A DNA stretch of 64,000 bases from positions 434,001 to 498,000 of the forward strand of contig CAWFEI010000005.1 of the NCBI GenBank assembly GCA_963814915.1, given 5' to 3'. The first letter of the stretch is position 1. Each line of letters begins with the position of its first letter. Made by a program: the position numbers and the translations under genes. The DNA is from VRUE01 sp963814915 (GTDB lineage: Bacteria; Actinomycetota; Thermoleophilia; Solirubrobacterales; 70-9). Positions 1 through 8,619 of the stretch are shown piece after piece. The notes beneath the pieces are model-generated. The model had not been told where the DNA came from. It worked only from the letters and a program-made list of their open reading frames with translations, and ran no database searches.

Positions 1-2
1 CC

Positions 3-188
3 CGCAAGGCGATCAAGTCCACCGCCAAGCACACCGCCAACGGGACCGGCTCGAAGCTGCGCCGCGATCCGTTGCGCAGCGCAACGCTGCTCGCAATCGG
101 CTGCGCGATCGGGCTGCTGGCCGGGCCGCTCCTCCGCCGCGTTTCCGGCCCCGCCACGCAGTCCCCTGAGCCACAAGGGCAAGGCTGA
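3..188 (+). CDS. C-terminal fragment of a DUF883/YqjD-like membrane protein (5' end outside window)
   Basis: The window opens inside a reading frame that ends with TGA at 186-188. The visible tail has a basic stretch, then RRDPLRSATLLAIGCAIG and a short hydrophobic helix ending LLRR. This layout (soluble helical part, then one C-terminal membrane anchor containing an xxP and ending in arginines) matches the DUF883/ElaB-YqjD family, whose members tether stationary-phase ribosomes to the inner membrane in enterobacteria. Only about 61 codons are visible, so the family call is tentative. Confidence 0.5.
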   Translation, partial: RKAIKSTAKHTANGTGSKLRRDPLRSATLLAIGCAIGLLAGPLLRRVSGPATQSPEPQGQG

Positions 189-205
189 CCCGAAGAAGCG
201 ATGCG

Positions 206-811
206 CTACGTGCCGGCCGGGTCGCGCCACATCTCGCGGATCGGCGGACCGCCGATCGGCAGCGGAAAGGTTGCGGTCAGCTCGAAGCCGTGGCGTTCGT
301 AGAGCACCTGGTTGCGATCGGAGCTCGACTCCAGGTACGCCGGCACTCGCTCGCTGTCGCACCGATCGAGCATCGGTTTGAGTAGGCCGGCGCCCAGGCC
401 ACGCCCTTGGCGGCGAGGTTCGACTCCGAGGTAGTGCAGATACCAGTGCTGAGGCGACCTGGGGTGGCGCCGTTCGAACCGCAGCTGCGACCAGAACGCC
501 AGCCCGAGGCGCCGGCCGAAGACCCGCGTCATCTCGCGCAGCGGCCGCACCGTCCGTGCGATCGGCACGCGCCACGACCCCGGCCTCCCCCAGATTGCGG
601 CACCGCATCCGTCGTCGGTGACCCAGAGCTCACGGTGGTCGGGCACGACGTTCCCGATCTCAGCCGTAAAGAACTTCAGCAGTTGCTCCGCACGAGTGCC
701 AGGGTCGGGGAGCAGGTGAGCCCAGCCCGGATCGTCGGCAAACGCCAGGGCCAGAGCCTCAGCCGCCGCCTCGTGGTCGCCTCTTTTTCCCGGCCTCACC
801 TCAGGGTGCAT
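206..811 (-). CDS. GNAT-family N-acetyltransferase
   Basis: A 201-residue protein with the GNAT fold, which transfers an acetyl group from acetyl-CoA to an amine. The acetyl-CoA pyrophosphate loop is visible as RRQGRGLGAGL (about residues 134-144), preceded by the beta strand WYLHYLGVEP. A late YERHGFEL motif is typical of the family's C-terminal beta strand. The substrate cannot be predicted. It is convergent to the DUF883-like tail and divergent from glutaminase. The start is ATG at 811. A possible -10 (TAGACT, 824-829 on the minus strand) lies 12 bases upstream, with no clear ribosome binding site. Confidence 0.85.
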   Translation of the reverse strand: MHPEVRPGKRGDHEAAAEALALAFADDPGWAHLLPDPGTRAEQLLKFFTAEIGNVVPDHRELWVTDDGCGAAIWGRPGSWRVPIARTVRPLREMTRVFGRRLGLAFWSQLRFERRHPRSPQHWYLHYLGVEPRRQGRGLGAGLLKPMLDRCDSERVPAYLESSSDRNQVLYERHGFELTATFPLPIGGPPIREMWRDPAGT

Positions 812-995
812 TCCCGTTCGCGCAGTCTAATTCGTCCCATTTTTGCTGCTCTGGCTCACCCTGACGCCCTGAGCCCCGTAGACCGAGAAGAGATGAATCG
901 CCCAGGCGACGCTACTGCTTACCCGGACCGGTCCGATGCTGCGGCGGCTACGGCTCGCCTGCCCACGCGGCGAGGCGGCGTGGCAGGATGCCCAT
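812..995. other. Intergenic region between divergent GNAT and glutaminase genes
   Basis: This 184-base gap should hold promoters for both flanking genes. It contains a perfect 12-base palindrome, CGGACCGGTCCG, at 924-935 (60 bases before the glutaminase start), which could be an operator. AGGA at 985-988 is a suitable ribosome binding site for the ATG at 996. No small gene is evident. Confidence 0.35.
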
Positions 996-2009
996 ATGGC
1001 CACGCCTGTCCCCGCGGAGCAGATCGAGGAGCGCCTGCAGGAGCTCTACCGCCGCTGCGAGCACGAGGAGCCGGGCACCGTCGCCAGCTACTACGGGTCG
1101 GCGCGCGGCTACTACCCGCCAGAGGAGGCGGGCGAGGAGAGCAAGCGCTTCGCGATCTGCCTGGCCAGCTGCGACGGCAGGGTCTACGGGATCGGCGACG
1201 ACGAAGTCTCCTTCCCGCTGCAGTCGCTCTCCAAGGTCTTCGCCTACGGTCTCGCCCTCGCCGACTGGGGTCGCGATCGCGTGCTGGAGCGGGTCGGGGT
1301 AGAGCCAAGCGGCGACTCCTTCCACTCGATCGTCTTCGACGAGCGCAACAACAGGCCGTTCAACCCGATGGTCAACGCAGGGGCACTGGTGACCAGCGAC
1401 CTGGTCAAGGGCAGCTCGCCCGAGGAGAAGCTGGAACGGATCCTCACCTGCCTGCGCCTCTTCGCGGGCAACGACGAGCTCGGCGTCGACCGCGACACCT
1501 TCCACGACGAGATCCGCCACGCCGACGCCAACCGCGCCGTCGCCTACCTGATGCGCGACCGCAAAATGATCGACGGCGACGTCGAGGGCATCCTCGGGCT
1601 CTACCTGCAGCAGTGCTCTGTCCACGTCACCTGCCGCGACCTCGCGGTGATGGCGGCAACCCTGGCGAACGGCTGCGTCAACCCTTTCACCGACGAGCGC
1701 GTCCTGCCCCTGCCCCGTGTGCGCGACGTGCTCAGCGTGCTCCACACCTGCGGCATGTATGACGCCGCCGGGCAGTGGGCGTACGACATCGGCGTGCCGG
1801 CGAAGAGCGGCGTCAGCGGCGGCATCCTCGCCGTCGTCCCCGGCAAAGGCGGTATTGGCGTCTTCTCCCCCGGCCTCGACGCCTACGGCAACAGCGCCCG
1901 CGGGGTCAGAGTCTGTCGCGAAATGTCAGAGAATCTCGGCCTGCACATCTTCGCCGCCGAGGCCGAGGACGCGATGCTGGGCGACGCCGCGCCGGGCATC
2001 GCCTTCTGA
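996..2009 (+). CDS. glsA: Glutaminase A
   Basis: This gene encodes glutaminase (EC 3.5.1.2), which hydrolyses L-glutamine to glutamate and ammonia in the cytoplasm. It belongs to the serine-dependent beta-lactamase-like fold family. The nucleophile motif is SLSKVFAY (Ser and Lys near residue 80). The conserved NPMVNAGAL and the C-terminal KSGVSGGILAVVPG and GNSARG motifs are present. The 337-residue length is close to the usual ~310. I chose ATG 996 over an upstream in-frame codon at 936 because AGGA is correctly spaced before it and the family starts near here. Its stop lies 34 bases from the convergent regulator gene. Confidence 0.95.
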   Translation: MATPVPAEQIEERLQELYRRCEHEEPGTVASYYGSARGYYPPEEAGEESKRFAICLASCDGRVYGIGDDEVSFPLQSLSKVFAYGLALADWGRDRVLERVGVEPSGDSFHSIVFDERNNRPFNPMVNAGALVTSDLVKGSSPEEKLERILTCLRLFAGNDELGVDRDTFHDEIRHADANRAVAYLMRDRKMIDGDVEGILGLYLQQCSVHVTCRDLAVMAATLANGCVNPFTDERVLPLPRVRDVLSVLHTCGMYDAAGQWAYDIGVPAKSGVSGGILAVVPGKGGIGVFSPGLDAYGNSARGVRVCREMSENLGLHIFAAEAEDAMLGDAAPGIAF

Positions 2010-2043
2010 GGACGAGCCGCACCACGCAGGCGAATCGCGATGT

Positions 2044-4989
2044 CTATTTCGTCCCACCGCGGCTACCCCCGCCCGCCCGTAACAGATAGGCCAGCGCCTC
2101 GGTGCGGCTGCCAACGCCGAGCTTCGCGTAGACGTTCTCGAGGTGGCGCTTGACGGTGTGCGGGCTGACGTGGAGCCGGCCGGCAATCTCAGCGTTGGGA
2201 ACGCCCTCTGCGAGGACTGCGAACACCTCCACCTCGCGCCGACTGAGGCCGGCATCTCGAAGCAGCGGCTCGAGCGCAATCGCTCCTGTGGCTTCCTCGC
2301 CTGCGTGCGCGAAGCCCAGCCGAGCGCCGCGTTGGTTGGCCGCCGGTCCCTCGACCGGGGAACGAGCGGAGGGCTCGCCCGTGGTCGGCGAGTGCGGCCA
2401 TCCGGCAGCGGTCAGCTCACCCGCCGCCCGCTGGGCGATCAGAGTCGCCCCCATTGCGTGAGCAGCTGCGAGCGCCGCGCGCAGCGAGTCGCGCGCTTCC
2501 CGGTCGCGCCCGAGGCGACGCAGGTGGGTGCCGAGGTCAGCCAACACTCGTGCGTGGGCTAGTCGAGCCGATGAGTTCGCGAGCGTGGAGTCCGCTTCAC
2601 GCAAATGCTTCAGCCCGTCCTCACCGCCAACGACGGCACCGAGTGCCGCCAGGGCCATGCCGAGCAGCCGCGGCGAGCCAGTCGCGCTGGCGGCCGCCAG
2701 CTCCCGCTCCAGCAACGCTCGGGCATCCGTCGAGTTGCCGAGGTGGTGGAGGCAGAGCGCGGTGCGCAAGCGCCACTGGCTGAGGGGGACATGGTCGCCC
2801 ATCGGACCAAGTAGCTCCCCGCAGGCTTCGAGATGTTTGAGGGCGCCGGCGAAGTCGCCATTCAAGGCGGCGAGCCGCCCTCTGGCCTCAAGCACCATTG
2901 CCAGCGGCACTGCCTCGCCCCATGCGTCGCCAGTGTCGGCCGGTGTCAAAGCGGCGGCCGCCGCGGCCAGCTCGGCCCGGTCGATCCAGACGTGGGCGAG
3001 CGCCGCCCGGGCGGGGGGCCCATACATCTCCCACCCCTCGGTCGCGAGCGCTCCTTCCAGGTCCTCGGTCGCCGCAACCAGGTCGCCGCGGAACAGCCGC
3101 GCCCAGCCGCGGGCGTAGCGGACGGTCGCGCAGCCGACCCTGGCGCCGGTCTCCTCGGCATGCCGGGCGGTCATCGAGAGCACCCGATCGGCCTCCTCGT
3201 AGGCACCCGACCAGACCAGCGCCGCCCCGACTTGGGAGATCGTGATCGCCTGACAGTCGGAGCTCGTCAGCATCTCGCCGTCCGCCCAGGCACGGAGGGC
3301 GAGGGAGATCACCTGCTCGCACGGCTCGCCACGAAACCCGGCCTGGACCGCGAGCTCGCTCAGCAGCGACCGCTCGGCCCGCGTGGCGCCGGTGAAGCTG
3401 TCGCCGCTGACCGCGGTGAGCCGTGGGTCATCGTGGCCAAGCGATCCCGCGTAGCGGCCGGCGGCAAGCGCGCCGGCGTGCAACTCGGTTGCCAACCCGC
3501 TGCGCTCGCTGCCGACCTCGGTCAGCCCCAACTCGAAGGACCGCTCGGCAGCACCGAAGTCTCCGCCCGCGTAGAGGCTGCGGCCGAGGCGCAGGTCGGC
3601 CTCCGCGCGCAGCACCGGCGAAGCCGAGAGAAGGCGCGCCTCGCGAAAGCGCCGCTCCGCCCCTGGACCCCCGAGCAGCCCCTCCGCGTAGCCGAGCCGC
3701 AACAGCAACCGGACCCGGTCCTCGCCTGTGGCCGGCTCGGCAAGCGCCCTTTCCAGGTATTTGACCGCCGACGCCGGAACTCCCCTGCGCAAGGCCTGAT
3801 CGGAGGCTTCGGAGAGCTGTTCGATCGTCTCGTGGGAATGGGCCGGCGGCGCGCGCAGCAGGTGCGATGCGACGAGCTCGGGGTCGGCGTCCTCGTCGGC
3901 AAGCAACTGCGCCGTCGCCGCATGCTCGCGCCCGCGGGCAGCCGCCGGCAGTGAGTGGTAGACGGCCTCGCGCACCAGCGGATGCGCGAAAAGAAGCGGC
4001 TCGCCAGGCGCGAGGACCCCCGCCGCGGCGAGCCCGTCAATGGTCGCCGCAAAGCGCTCGTCGAGCTCCACCTCGGCGAGTGCCGCGACTCGGCGCGACT
4101 CCGCCTCCGTGCCCAGTACCGAGCAGATGACAGTCAGCCGCTCGGCGAGCGGGCCCAAGCGCCGTAGTCGAGGTGCGATCGTCGAAGCGACCGCGTCGGC
4201 GCCTTCGGCGGCGACGGAGTCGAGCGAGGGGCGTGCTGCCGGCAGCCCGCTCTCCCGCAGCAACCCAGCTACCAGGGTCACCAGAAATGGGTTCCCCCCG
4301 GTCAGCTCAGCACACGCCGTGACGAAGGCCTCCTCGGCGCGCTCGACACCACACAGCTCCAGCAGCTTTCCCACTCCCTGTGGGCTCAGCTCCCGCACCC
4401 GCAAGAGCCGAGCCGGCGGCTCGCCCCGGAGCAGGGCGAGCGCCTCGGGATGCATAACGCGCTCCCCACTGCGCACCGCGACGATCAGGATGATCGGAGC
4501 GGTTTCGGTGAGGGACGAGATCGCCGCGAGCACATCGAGGCTTGGCGGGTCCGCCCACTGGGCGTCGTCGACGAGCAGCGCCAGGGGCCGGCTGGCTGCT
4601 GCCGACCGACATAGCTGCGCGAGGGCAAAGGAGGCGCGGGCAACCATCTCGTCGCCGTCCTCGGGAACTGGCCCCTCGCTTTCGAGTAGGGGGCGCAGCG
4701 CCGCTGGCACGACAGCGCCCTCCCGGAGTGGGTCGACCAGCTCGCTCAACAGGTCTAGCACCACGCCAAACGAGGCGGCCGCGCCCAGCGCCGTACCGCG
4801 ACTGCCCAGGACCCGCGTGCCGCGTGCCGTCGCCAGAGCCGCTGCGCACGCGAGCAGGTGGCTCTTCCCCACTCCGGCCGGGCCCTCGAGGACGACGGTT
4901 GCTCCTCGGCCTTCGTCGGCGGCATCGAGGGCTGCGCCGAGCCGTCCCAGCTCAAGGTCACGGTCGATCGTCGCCGGGGGCATGGCCAT
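2044..4989 (-). CDS. Large LuxR-family transcriptional regulator with N-terminal ATPase (LAL/MalT-like)
   Basis: A 981-residue regulator of the LAL/MalT type. An AAA_16 ATPase domain is at the N-terminus, with Walker A GPAGVGKSH (about 36-44) and Walker B LALLVDDAQWAD (about 136-147). The long middle section is alanine/leucine-rich and helical, like TPR arrays. A LuxR helix-turn-helix closes the protein (SRREVEVFAVLAEG, then NAEIAGRLHVSPHTVKRHLE). Such proteins bind an inducer and ATP, multimerise and activate transcription; the inducer here is unknown. The start is ATG 4989, with ATG 4983 as alternative; TAGCGT (5000-5005, minus strand) may be its -10. It is divergent from the helicase gene. 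Confidence 0.92.
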   Translation of the reverse strand: MAMPPATIDRDLELGRLGAALDAADEGRGATVVLEGPAGVGKSHLLACAAALATARGTRVLGSRGTALGAAASFGVVLDLLSELVDPLREGAVVPAALRPLLESEGPVPEDGDEMVARASFALAQLCRSAAASRPLALLVDDAQWADPPSLDVLAAISSLTETAPIILIVAVRSGERVMHPEALALLRGEPPARLLRVRELSPQGVGKLLELCGVERAEEAFVTACAELTGGNPFLVTLVAGLLRESGLPAARPSLDSVAAEGADAVASTIAPRLRRLGPLAERLTVICSVLGTEAESRRVAALAEVELDERFAATIDGLAAAGVLAPGEPLLFAHPLVREAVYHSLPAAARGREHAATAQLLADEDADPELVASHLLRAPPAHSHETIEQLSEASDQALRRGVPASAVKYLERALAEPATGEDRVRLLLRLGYAEGLLGGPGAERRFREARLLSASPVLRAEADLRLGRSLYAGGDFGAAERSFELGLTEVGSERSGLATELHAGALAAGRYAGSLGHDDPRLTAVSGDSFTGATRAERSLLSELAVQAGFRGEPCEQVISLALRAWADGEMLTSSDCQAITISQVGAALVWSGAYEEADRVLSMTARHAEETGARVGCATVRYARGWARLFRGDLVAATEDLEGALATEGWEMYGPPARAALAHVWIDRAELAAAAAALTPADTGDAWGEAVPLAMVLEARGRLAALNGDFAGALKHLEACGELLGPMGDHVPLSQWRLRTALCLHHLGNSTDARALLERELAAASATGSPRLLGMALAALGAVVGGEDGLKHLREADSTLANSSARLAHARVLADLGTHLRRLGRDREARDSLRAALAAAHAMGATLIAQRAAGELTAAGWPHSPTTGEPSARSPVEGPAANQRGARLGFAHAGEEATGAIALEPLLRDAGLSRREVEVFAVLAEGVPNAEIAGRLHVSPHTVKRHLENVYAKLGVGSRTEALAYLLRAGGGSRGGTK

Positions 4990-5154
4990 CGCACCGCCAA
5001 CGCTACCCCGTCGAATCGGTCTGGCTCAACCTTCTTGGTTGGAGCAGTCCGGTCAACGGTCTTTTCGTACCGCTCAAGCAGCCCCAGCATGCGCCGCTTC
5101 CTCTTCGCCGCAAACTTCAGCGCGGGTCGGTCGTCCTCCGACCGCCGGCGACCC

Positions 5155-5160
5155 TATTGT
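5155..5160 (+). promoter_or_regulatory. Candidate -10 hexamer TATTGT for the helicase gene
   Basis: TATTGT lies 10 bases before the TTG at 5171, close to the spacing seen at many start codons in this window. It therefore supports the TTG start and a very short leader. No -35 element is recognisable. Confidence 0.35.
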
Positions 5161-5170
5161 TGCCCGCCCT

Positions 5171-6844
5171 TTGTACGACGCCTCTCAGCACCTGATCGGC
5201 GGCGGGGCGCCTGCCGGTTCGCTCCCGGGTTGGCCCGATGCCAGACCCCTCCGCTCGTGGCAGCAGGAGGCGACCGAGGCCGTGCGGGCGCATTCGGCCA
5301 CCAGCTTTTTGGCCTCGGCAACGCCGGCGGCCGGCAAGACCACCTTCGGCCTGCACATCGCCCACCGGATGTTGAGCGCCAATTTCGTCTCTCGGGTTGT
5401 CGTGGCCGGGCCGACCACCCACATCTGCCGCCAGTGGGCCGCCGACGCGGCCCGCTACGGCATCGACCTCGAGCCGAACAGGCCAAACTCGGACGGACCG
5501 GAGTCGGCCGACTTCCACGGCGTCGCCGTCACCTACCAGACGATCGCGGCCGGGCCGGACACGCACCGGCTGGCCGCCGACCGCCGACCGACCCTGCTGA
5601 TCGCCGACGAGCCACACCACATGGGCGACCAGGCTGCCTGGGGGCTGCAAACCCGCAGGGCCTTCGACGGCGCCCGCTTCCGGCTGCTGCTCTCGGGCAC
5701 GCCCTTCCGCTCCGACAACTCGGCCATCCCCTGGGTCACCTACGACGAGGACGGCCTCAGCCGCGCCGACTACGTCTACGGCTACCCGCAGGCGTTGGTC
5801 GACCGGGTATGCCGCCCGATCACCTTCCTGCCGTATGACGGCGAGATGGAGTGGCTCTCCGACGGTCGACTGCGCAGCGCCGACTTCGACCTCGCCCTGC
5901 CGGCGGTGGAGGCGGCCCGGCGACTGCGGACGGCACTTAGCCCGGACGGCGAGTGGATGGGCGAGGTGCTGCGCGACGGCGATGCCAGGCTGAACGAGGT
6001 GCGCGCCGGCGGGCACTCCGACGCGGGTGGCCTGGTCATCGCCTCCGATCAGGATCACGCGCGGGCGATTGCCGCACGGCTCGAGTCGGTCTCGGGGGAG
6101 CGACCCGAGCTGGTGATGAGCGACGAGCCCGATGCCAGCCGGCGCATCGCCGATTTCGCCTCCTCCGATCGACGCTGGCTGGTCTCGGTCCTGATGGTTT
6201 CAGAGGGCGTCGACATCCCCCGCCTGCGGGTCGGTGTCTATGCGACGGCGGCCCGGACCGAGCTCTTCTTCCGTCAGGTGGTCGGTCGCTTCATCCGGAC
6301 CACCCCGAGGCCGCACGGCCAGATGAGCTACCTCCTGATGCCGGCCGACGCGCGGCTGAAAGCGTTGGCCCACGAGATCGAGCTGGAGCGCCGCCACGCG
6401 CTCGAGCTCTCGCCGGACGCCGAGGAGGAAGAGGGCGAGGGGATGGACGACTCCGATCCGGAGCGGAGTGAGCCGGGTGACGGCTTTGCCGCCCTGAGCT
6501 CGGGCGACGCCGAGCTGGACGAGGCGATCATGAGCGAGACCACGCTGCAGCTCTTCCCGACCGATGACCCCCAGCCGGGAAGGAAGAAGGCGACCGCCGC
6601 CACCAGGCGCGAATCCACGGCGGAGGACGGCGGACCCGAGCGGGAGTCGGCCTATGCGGCCCGAGAGCGGCTGCGCGGCGAGCGCAGGCGCCTGGTCGCC
6701 GACGTCGCCCGGCGCACCGGCGCGTCGCACCGGGAGATCCAGGCCCGCATCAATCGCGCCACCCGTGCGCGCTCGGTCTCCAGTGCCACCATCGAGCAGC
6801 TCGAGCGCGGCAATGCGTTGCTGCGCCGCGAGCTGTGGCGGTGA
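5171..6844 (+). CDS. Solitary superfamily 2 DEAD/DEAH-box helicase
   Basis: About 557 residues with a two-RecA-lobe helicase core. Motif I is ATPAAGKTT, the Walker B/motif II variant is DEPHH, and motif III-like SGTPFR follows. The second lobe ends with SEGVDIPRLR and QVVGRFIRT (motifs V and VI). The C-terminal ~130 residues are charged and helical, and may mediate nucleic-acid or protein contacts. The frame stays open far upstream, but there it overlaps the divergent regulator, so TTG 5171 preceded by TATTGT is preferred; ATG 4982 is the alternative. No nuclease, methylase or other defence partner is adjacent, so DNA repair, RNA metabolism or phage defence all remain possible. Confidence 0.85.
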   Translation: MYDASQHLIGGGAPAGSLPGWPDARPLRSWQQEATEAVRAHSATSFLASATPAAGKTTFGLHIAHRMLSANFVSRVVVAGPTTHICRQWAADAARYGIDLEPNRPNSDGPESADFHGVAVTYQTIAAGPDTHRLAADRRPTLLIADEPHHMGDQAAWGLQTRRAFDGARFRLLLSGTPFRSDNSAIPWVTYDEDGLSRADYVYGYPQALVDRVCRPITFLPYDGEMEWLSDGRLRSADFDLALPAVEAARRLRTALSPDGEWMGEVLRDGDARLNEVRAGGHSDAGGLVIASDQDHARAIAARLESVSGERPELVMSDEPDASRRIADFASSDRRWLVSVLMVSEGVDIPRLRVGVYATAARTELFFRQVVGRFIRTTPRPHGQMSYLLMPADARLKALAHEIELERRHALELSPDAEEEEGEGMDDSDPERSEPGDGFAALSSGDAELDEAIMSETTLQLFPTDDPQPGRKKATAATRRESTAEDGGPERESAYAARERLRGERRRLVADVARRTGASHREIQARINRATRARSVSSATIEQLERGNALLRRELWR

Positions 6845-6871
6845 GATCCACGGCATCCGTGCGTATCCACC

Positions 6872-7651
6872 TCACAAAGACAGGTCGCGGCGTTCGAACA
6901 GCACCGAGCCGATCGCGGCGAGGATGATCGCCACCGCGGTGACCCCGAGGAACGACAAGGGGTCGATGCCGTCCTCGATCGCTCGGCCGTAGTAGCGAAA
7001 GACCGAGGCGTAGCGGATCGCGTCCAGACCGGTGTCGAGGCGACCGACCACGTCGATCACGTACATCCCCACCAGCACCCCCGCGACCGAGCCGGTGACG
7101 ATGCTGTTGCGCAACGACCAGCCGGTGACGACGATCCCCAGGGCGGCGAAGAGCAGCGCCAGCGGCCAGACGTTGGCGAAGCCCGCAAGCGCCGAGGTGA
7201 AGGAGAGGCCGACGCCGAAGAGCAGGCTGGCGATCATCGCGAGCGCGAGGACCGCGACGAGGATGACCGCCAACTCGATCGCCGTCGCCGAGAACCCGGC
7301 GGCGACGAGGCGCCGACGGGACACGGGCGCCGACAGCAGGACCTCGAGCCGGCCGCTTTCCGCCGCGCCCGAGAGGCCGCTGGCGACCGAGCGCACCGCC
7401 AGGTAGCCGACCGCAAGCGGCATGATGAAGCCCAGCAGTTCGGCTCCGAGGAACTGCTCCACCGTCGAAAGTTCGGCGATCCCGAAGGCTTCCCTCAGCG
7501 CGCTCGGATACTCGCTCACGGTCTTCGCGAGCGCGGTTTCGATCGAGGGAAAGATCGCCACCTCGAAGCCGCCCAGCAGGCCGAGCGGCACGCCCCAGGA
7601 AAGCAGCGAGCGCCGTCGGTCCCAGAGCTGAGCGAAGACGAGCGCCCTCAT
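6872..7651 (-). CDS. ABC-2 type exporter permease
   Basis: A 259-residue integral membrane protein with about six hydrophobic segments, including LLGFIMPLAVGYLAVR and ILVAVLALAMIASLLF, typical of ABC-2 permeases. It overlaps the upstream ATPase gene by four bases (ATGA at 7648-7651), so the two are translationally coupled and form one exporter. ABC-2 systems of this type export lipids, antibiotics or other hydrophobic substrates. The substrate cannot be inferred here. Confidence 0.85.
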   Translation of the reverse strand: MRALVFAQLWDRRRSLLSWGVPLGLLGGFEVAIFPSIETALAKTVSEYPSALREAFGIAELSTVEQFLGAELLGFIMPLAVGYLAVRSVASGLSGAAESGRLEVLLSAPVSRRRLVAAGFSATAIELAVILVAVLALAMIASLLFGVGLSFTSALAGFANVWPLALLFAALGIVVTGWSLRNSIVTGSVAGVLVGMYVIDVVGRLDTGLDAIRYASVFRYYGRAIEDGIDPLSFLGVTAVAIILAAIGSVLFERRDLSL

Positions 7652-8556
7652 CCCCTTCCGCCCTCCGCCCCGGTGCCCTCCCGGTAGTAGGTCAGAAAGA
7701 CCTCCTCGAGGGTGGGATGGGCAAACTCGAGGTCGACGACCGCATGGGCGGCGATCGCCTTCAGCGCGGCGTCGACATCGCCGGCGACCCTGAAGCTAAG
7801 CCTCCGCCCTTCGGCGACGACGTCGCTCACCCCCGGGCAGTCGCGCAGCTGCGCCGGGTCGACCGGCTCGGCGAACTCGACCGAAACCTTGCGCTGCGCC
7901 TTGCCGAGCAGGTCGGCGATTCGCTCGACCGCGATCAGGCGCCCCTCGCGGACGATCCCGACCCGGTCGCAGACCCGCTCAACCTCATCCAGCTCGTGCG
8001 AGGAGAGGAAGACGGTGCAGCCGCGCTCGCGCTCCTCGCCGACCAGCGAGAGGAACTCCTCCTGCATCAGCGGGTCGAGGCCGCTGGTCGGCTCGTCCAA
8101 GATCAACAGCTCGGGTCGGTGGAAGACAGCCAGGATCAGCCCGATCTTCTGGCGGTTGCCGCGTGAGAGCTGCCCCAGCGGCCGGTCCAGGTCGGCCTGG
8201 AAGCGGCGGGCCAGCTCCTCGGCGCGGTCGATGCCATCGACCCTCCGCAGTCGCGCCAGCAGGGACAGCGCTTCGCGCCCGCTGCTGTGCTTGCCGTAGC
8301 CGAAGTCGCCCGTCAGGTTGCCGAGCCGGGCGCGGATCGCAACGCTCTCGCGCCGGCTGTCCATGCCGAAGATCCGGGCACTTCCGCGACTCGGATGCAG
8401 GAGGTTGAGCAGGGTGCGAATCGTCGTTGTCTTGCCGGCCCCGTTGGGCCCGAGGAAGCCGAAGACCTCTCCTGCCTGGACCGCGATCGAGATGTCCTCG
8501 ATGCCGCGATTGCGGCCGTAGTACTTGGTCAGCCCATCCGTCTCGATCGCCGCCAC
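7648..8556 (-). CDS. ABC transporter ATP-binding protein (DrrA/CcmA-like)
   Basis: A 302-residue nucleotide-binding subunit with Walker A GPNGAGKTTT, signature LSRGNRQKI (a degenerate LSGGQ), Walker B LLILDEPTSGLDP and the switch SSHELDEVER. The C-terminal ~80 residues form the small extra domain common in drug and lipid exporters of the DrrA type. It pairs with the overlapping permease downstream. The start is GTG 8556. The upstream gap (8557-8619) shows no strong promoter hexamer and may be read through from the beta-propeller gene. Confidence 0.93.
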   Translation of the reverse strand: MAAIETDGLTKYYGRNRGIEDISIAVQAGEVFGFLGPNGAGKTTTIRTLLNLLHPSRGSARIFGMDSRRESVAIRARLGNLTGDFGYGKHSSGREALSLLARLRRVDGIDRAEELARRFQADLDRPLGQLSRGNRQKIGLILAVFHRPELLILDEPTSGLDPLMQEEFLSLVGEERERGCTVFLSSHELDEVERVCDRVGIVREGRLIAVERIADLLGKAQRKVSVEFAEPVDPAQLRDCPGVSDVVAEGRRLSFRVAGDVDAALKAIAAHAVVDLEFAHPTLEEVFLTYYREGTGAEGGRG

Positions 8557-8619
8557 CTGCCCATGCTCCCAGACGACGGAGACCCATCTCGCGACTTCAG
8601 GCCGACGTTCGGGCGCGAG

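Noticed and set aside
407..1762. A 451-codon plus-strand frame across the GNAT gene and glsA
   Set aside because: Arg/Pro-rich low-information sequence. Both overlapping genes have clear catalytic motifs in other frames.
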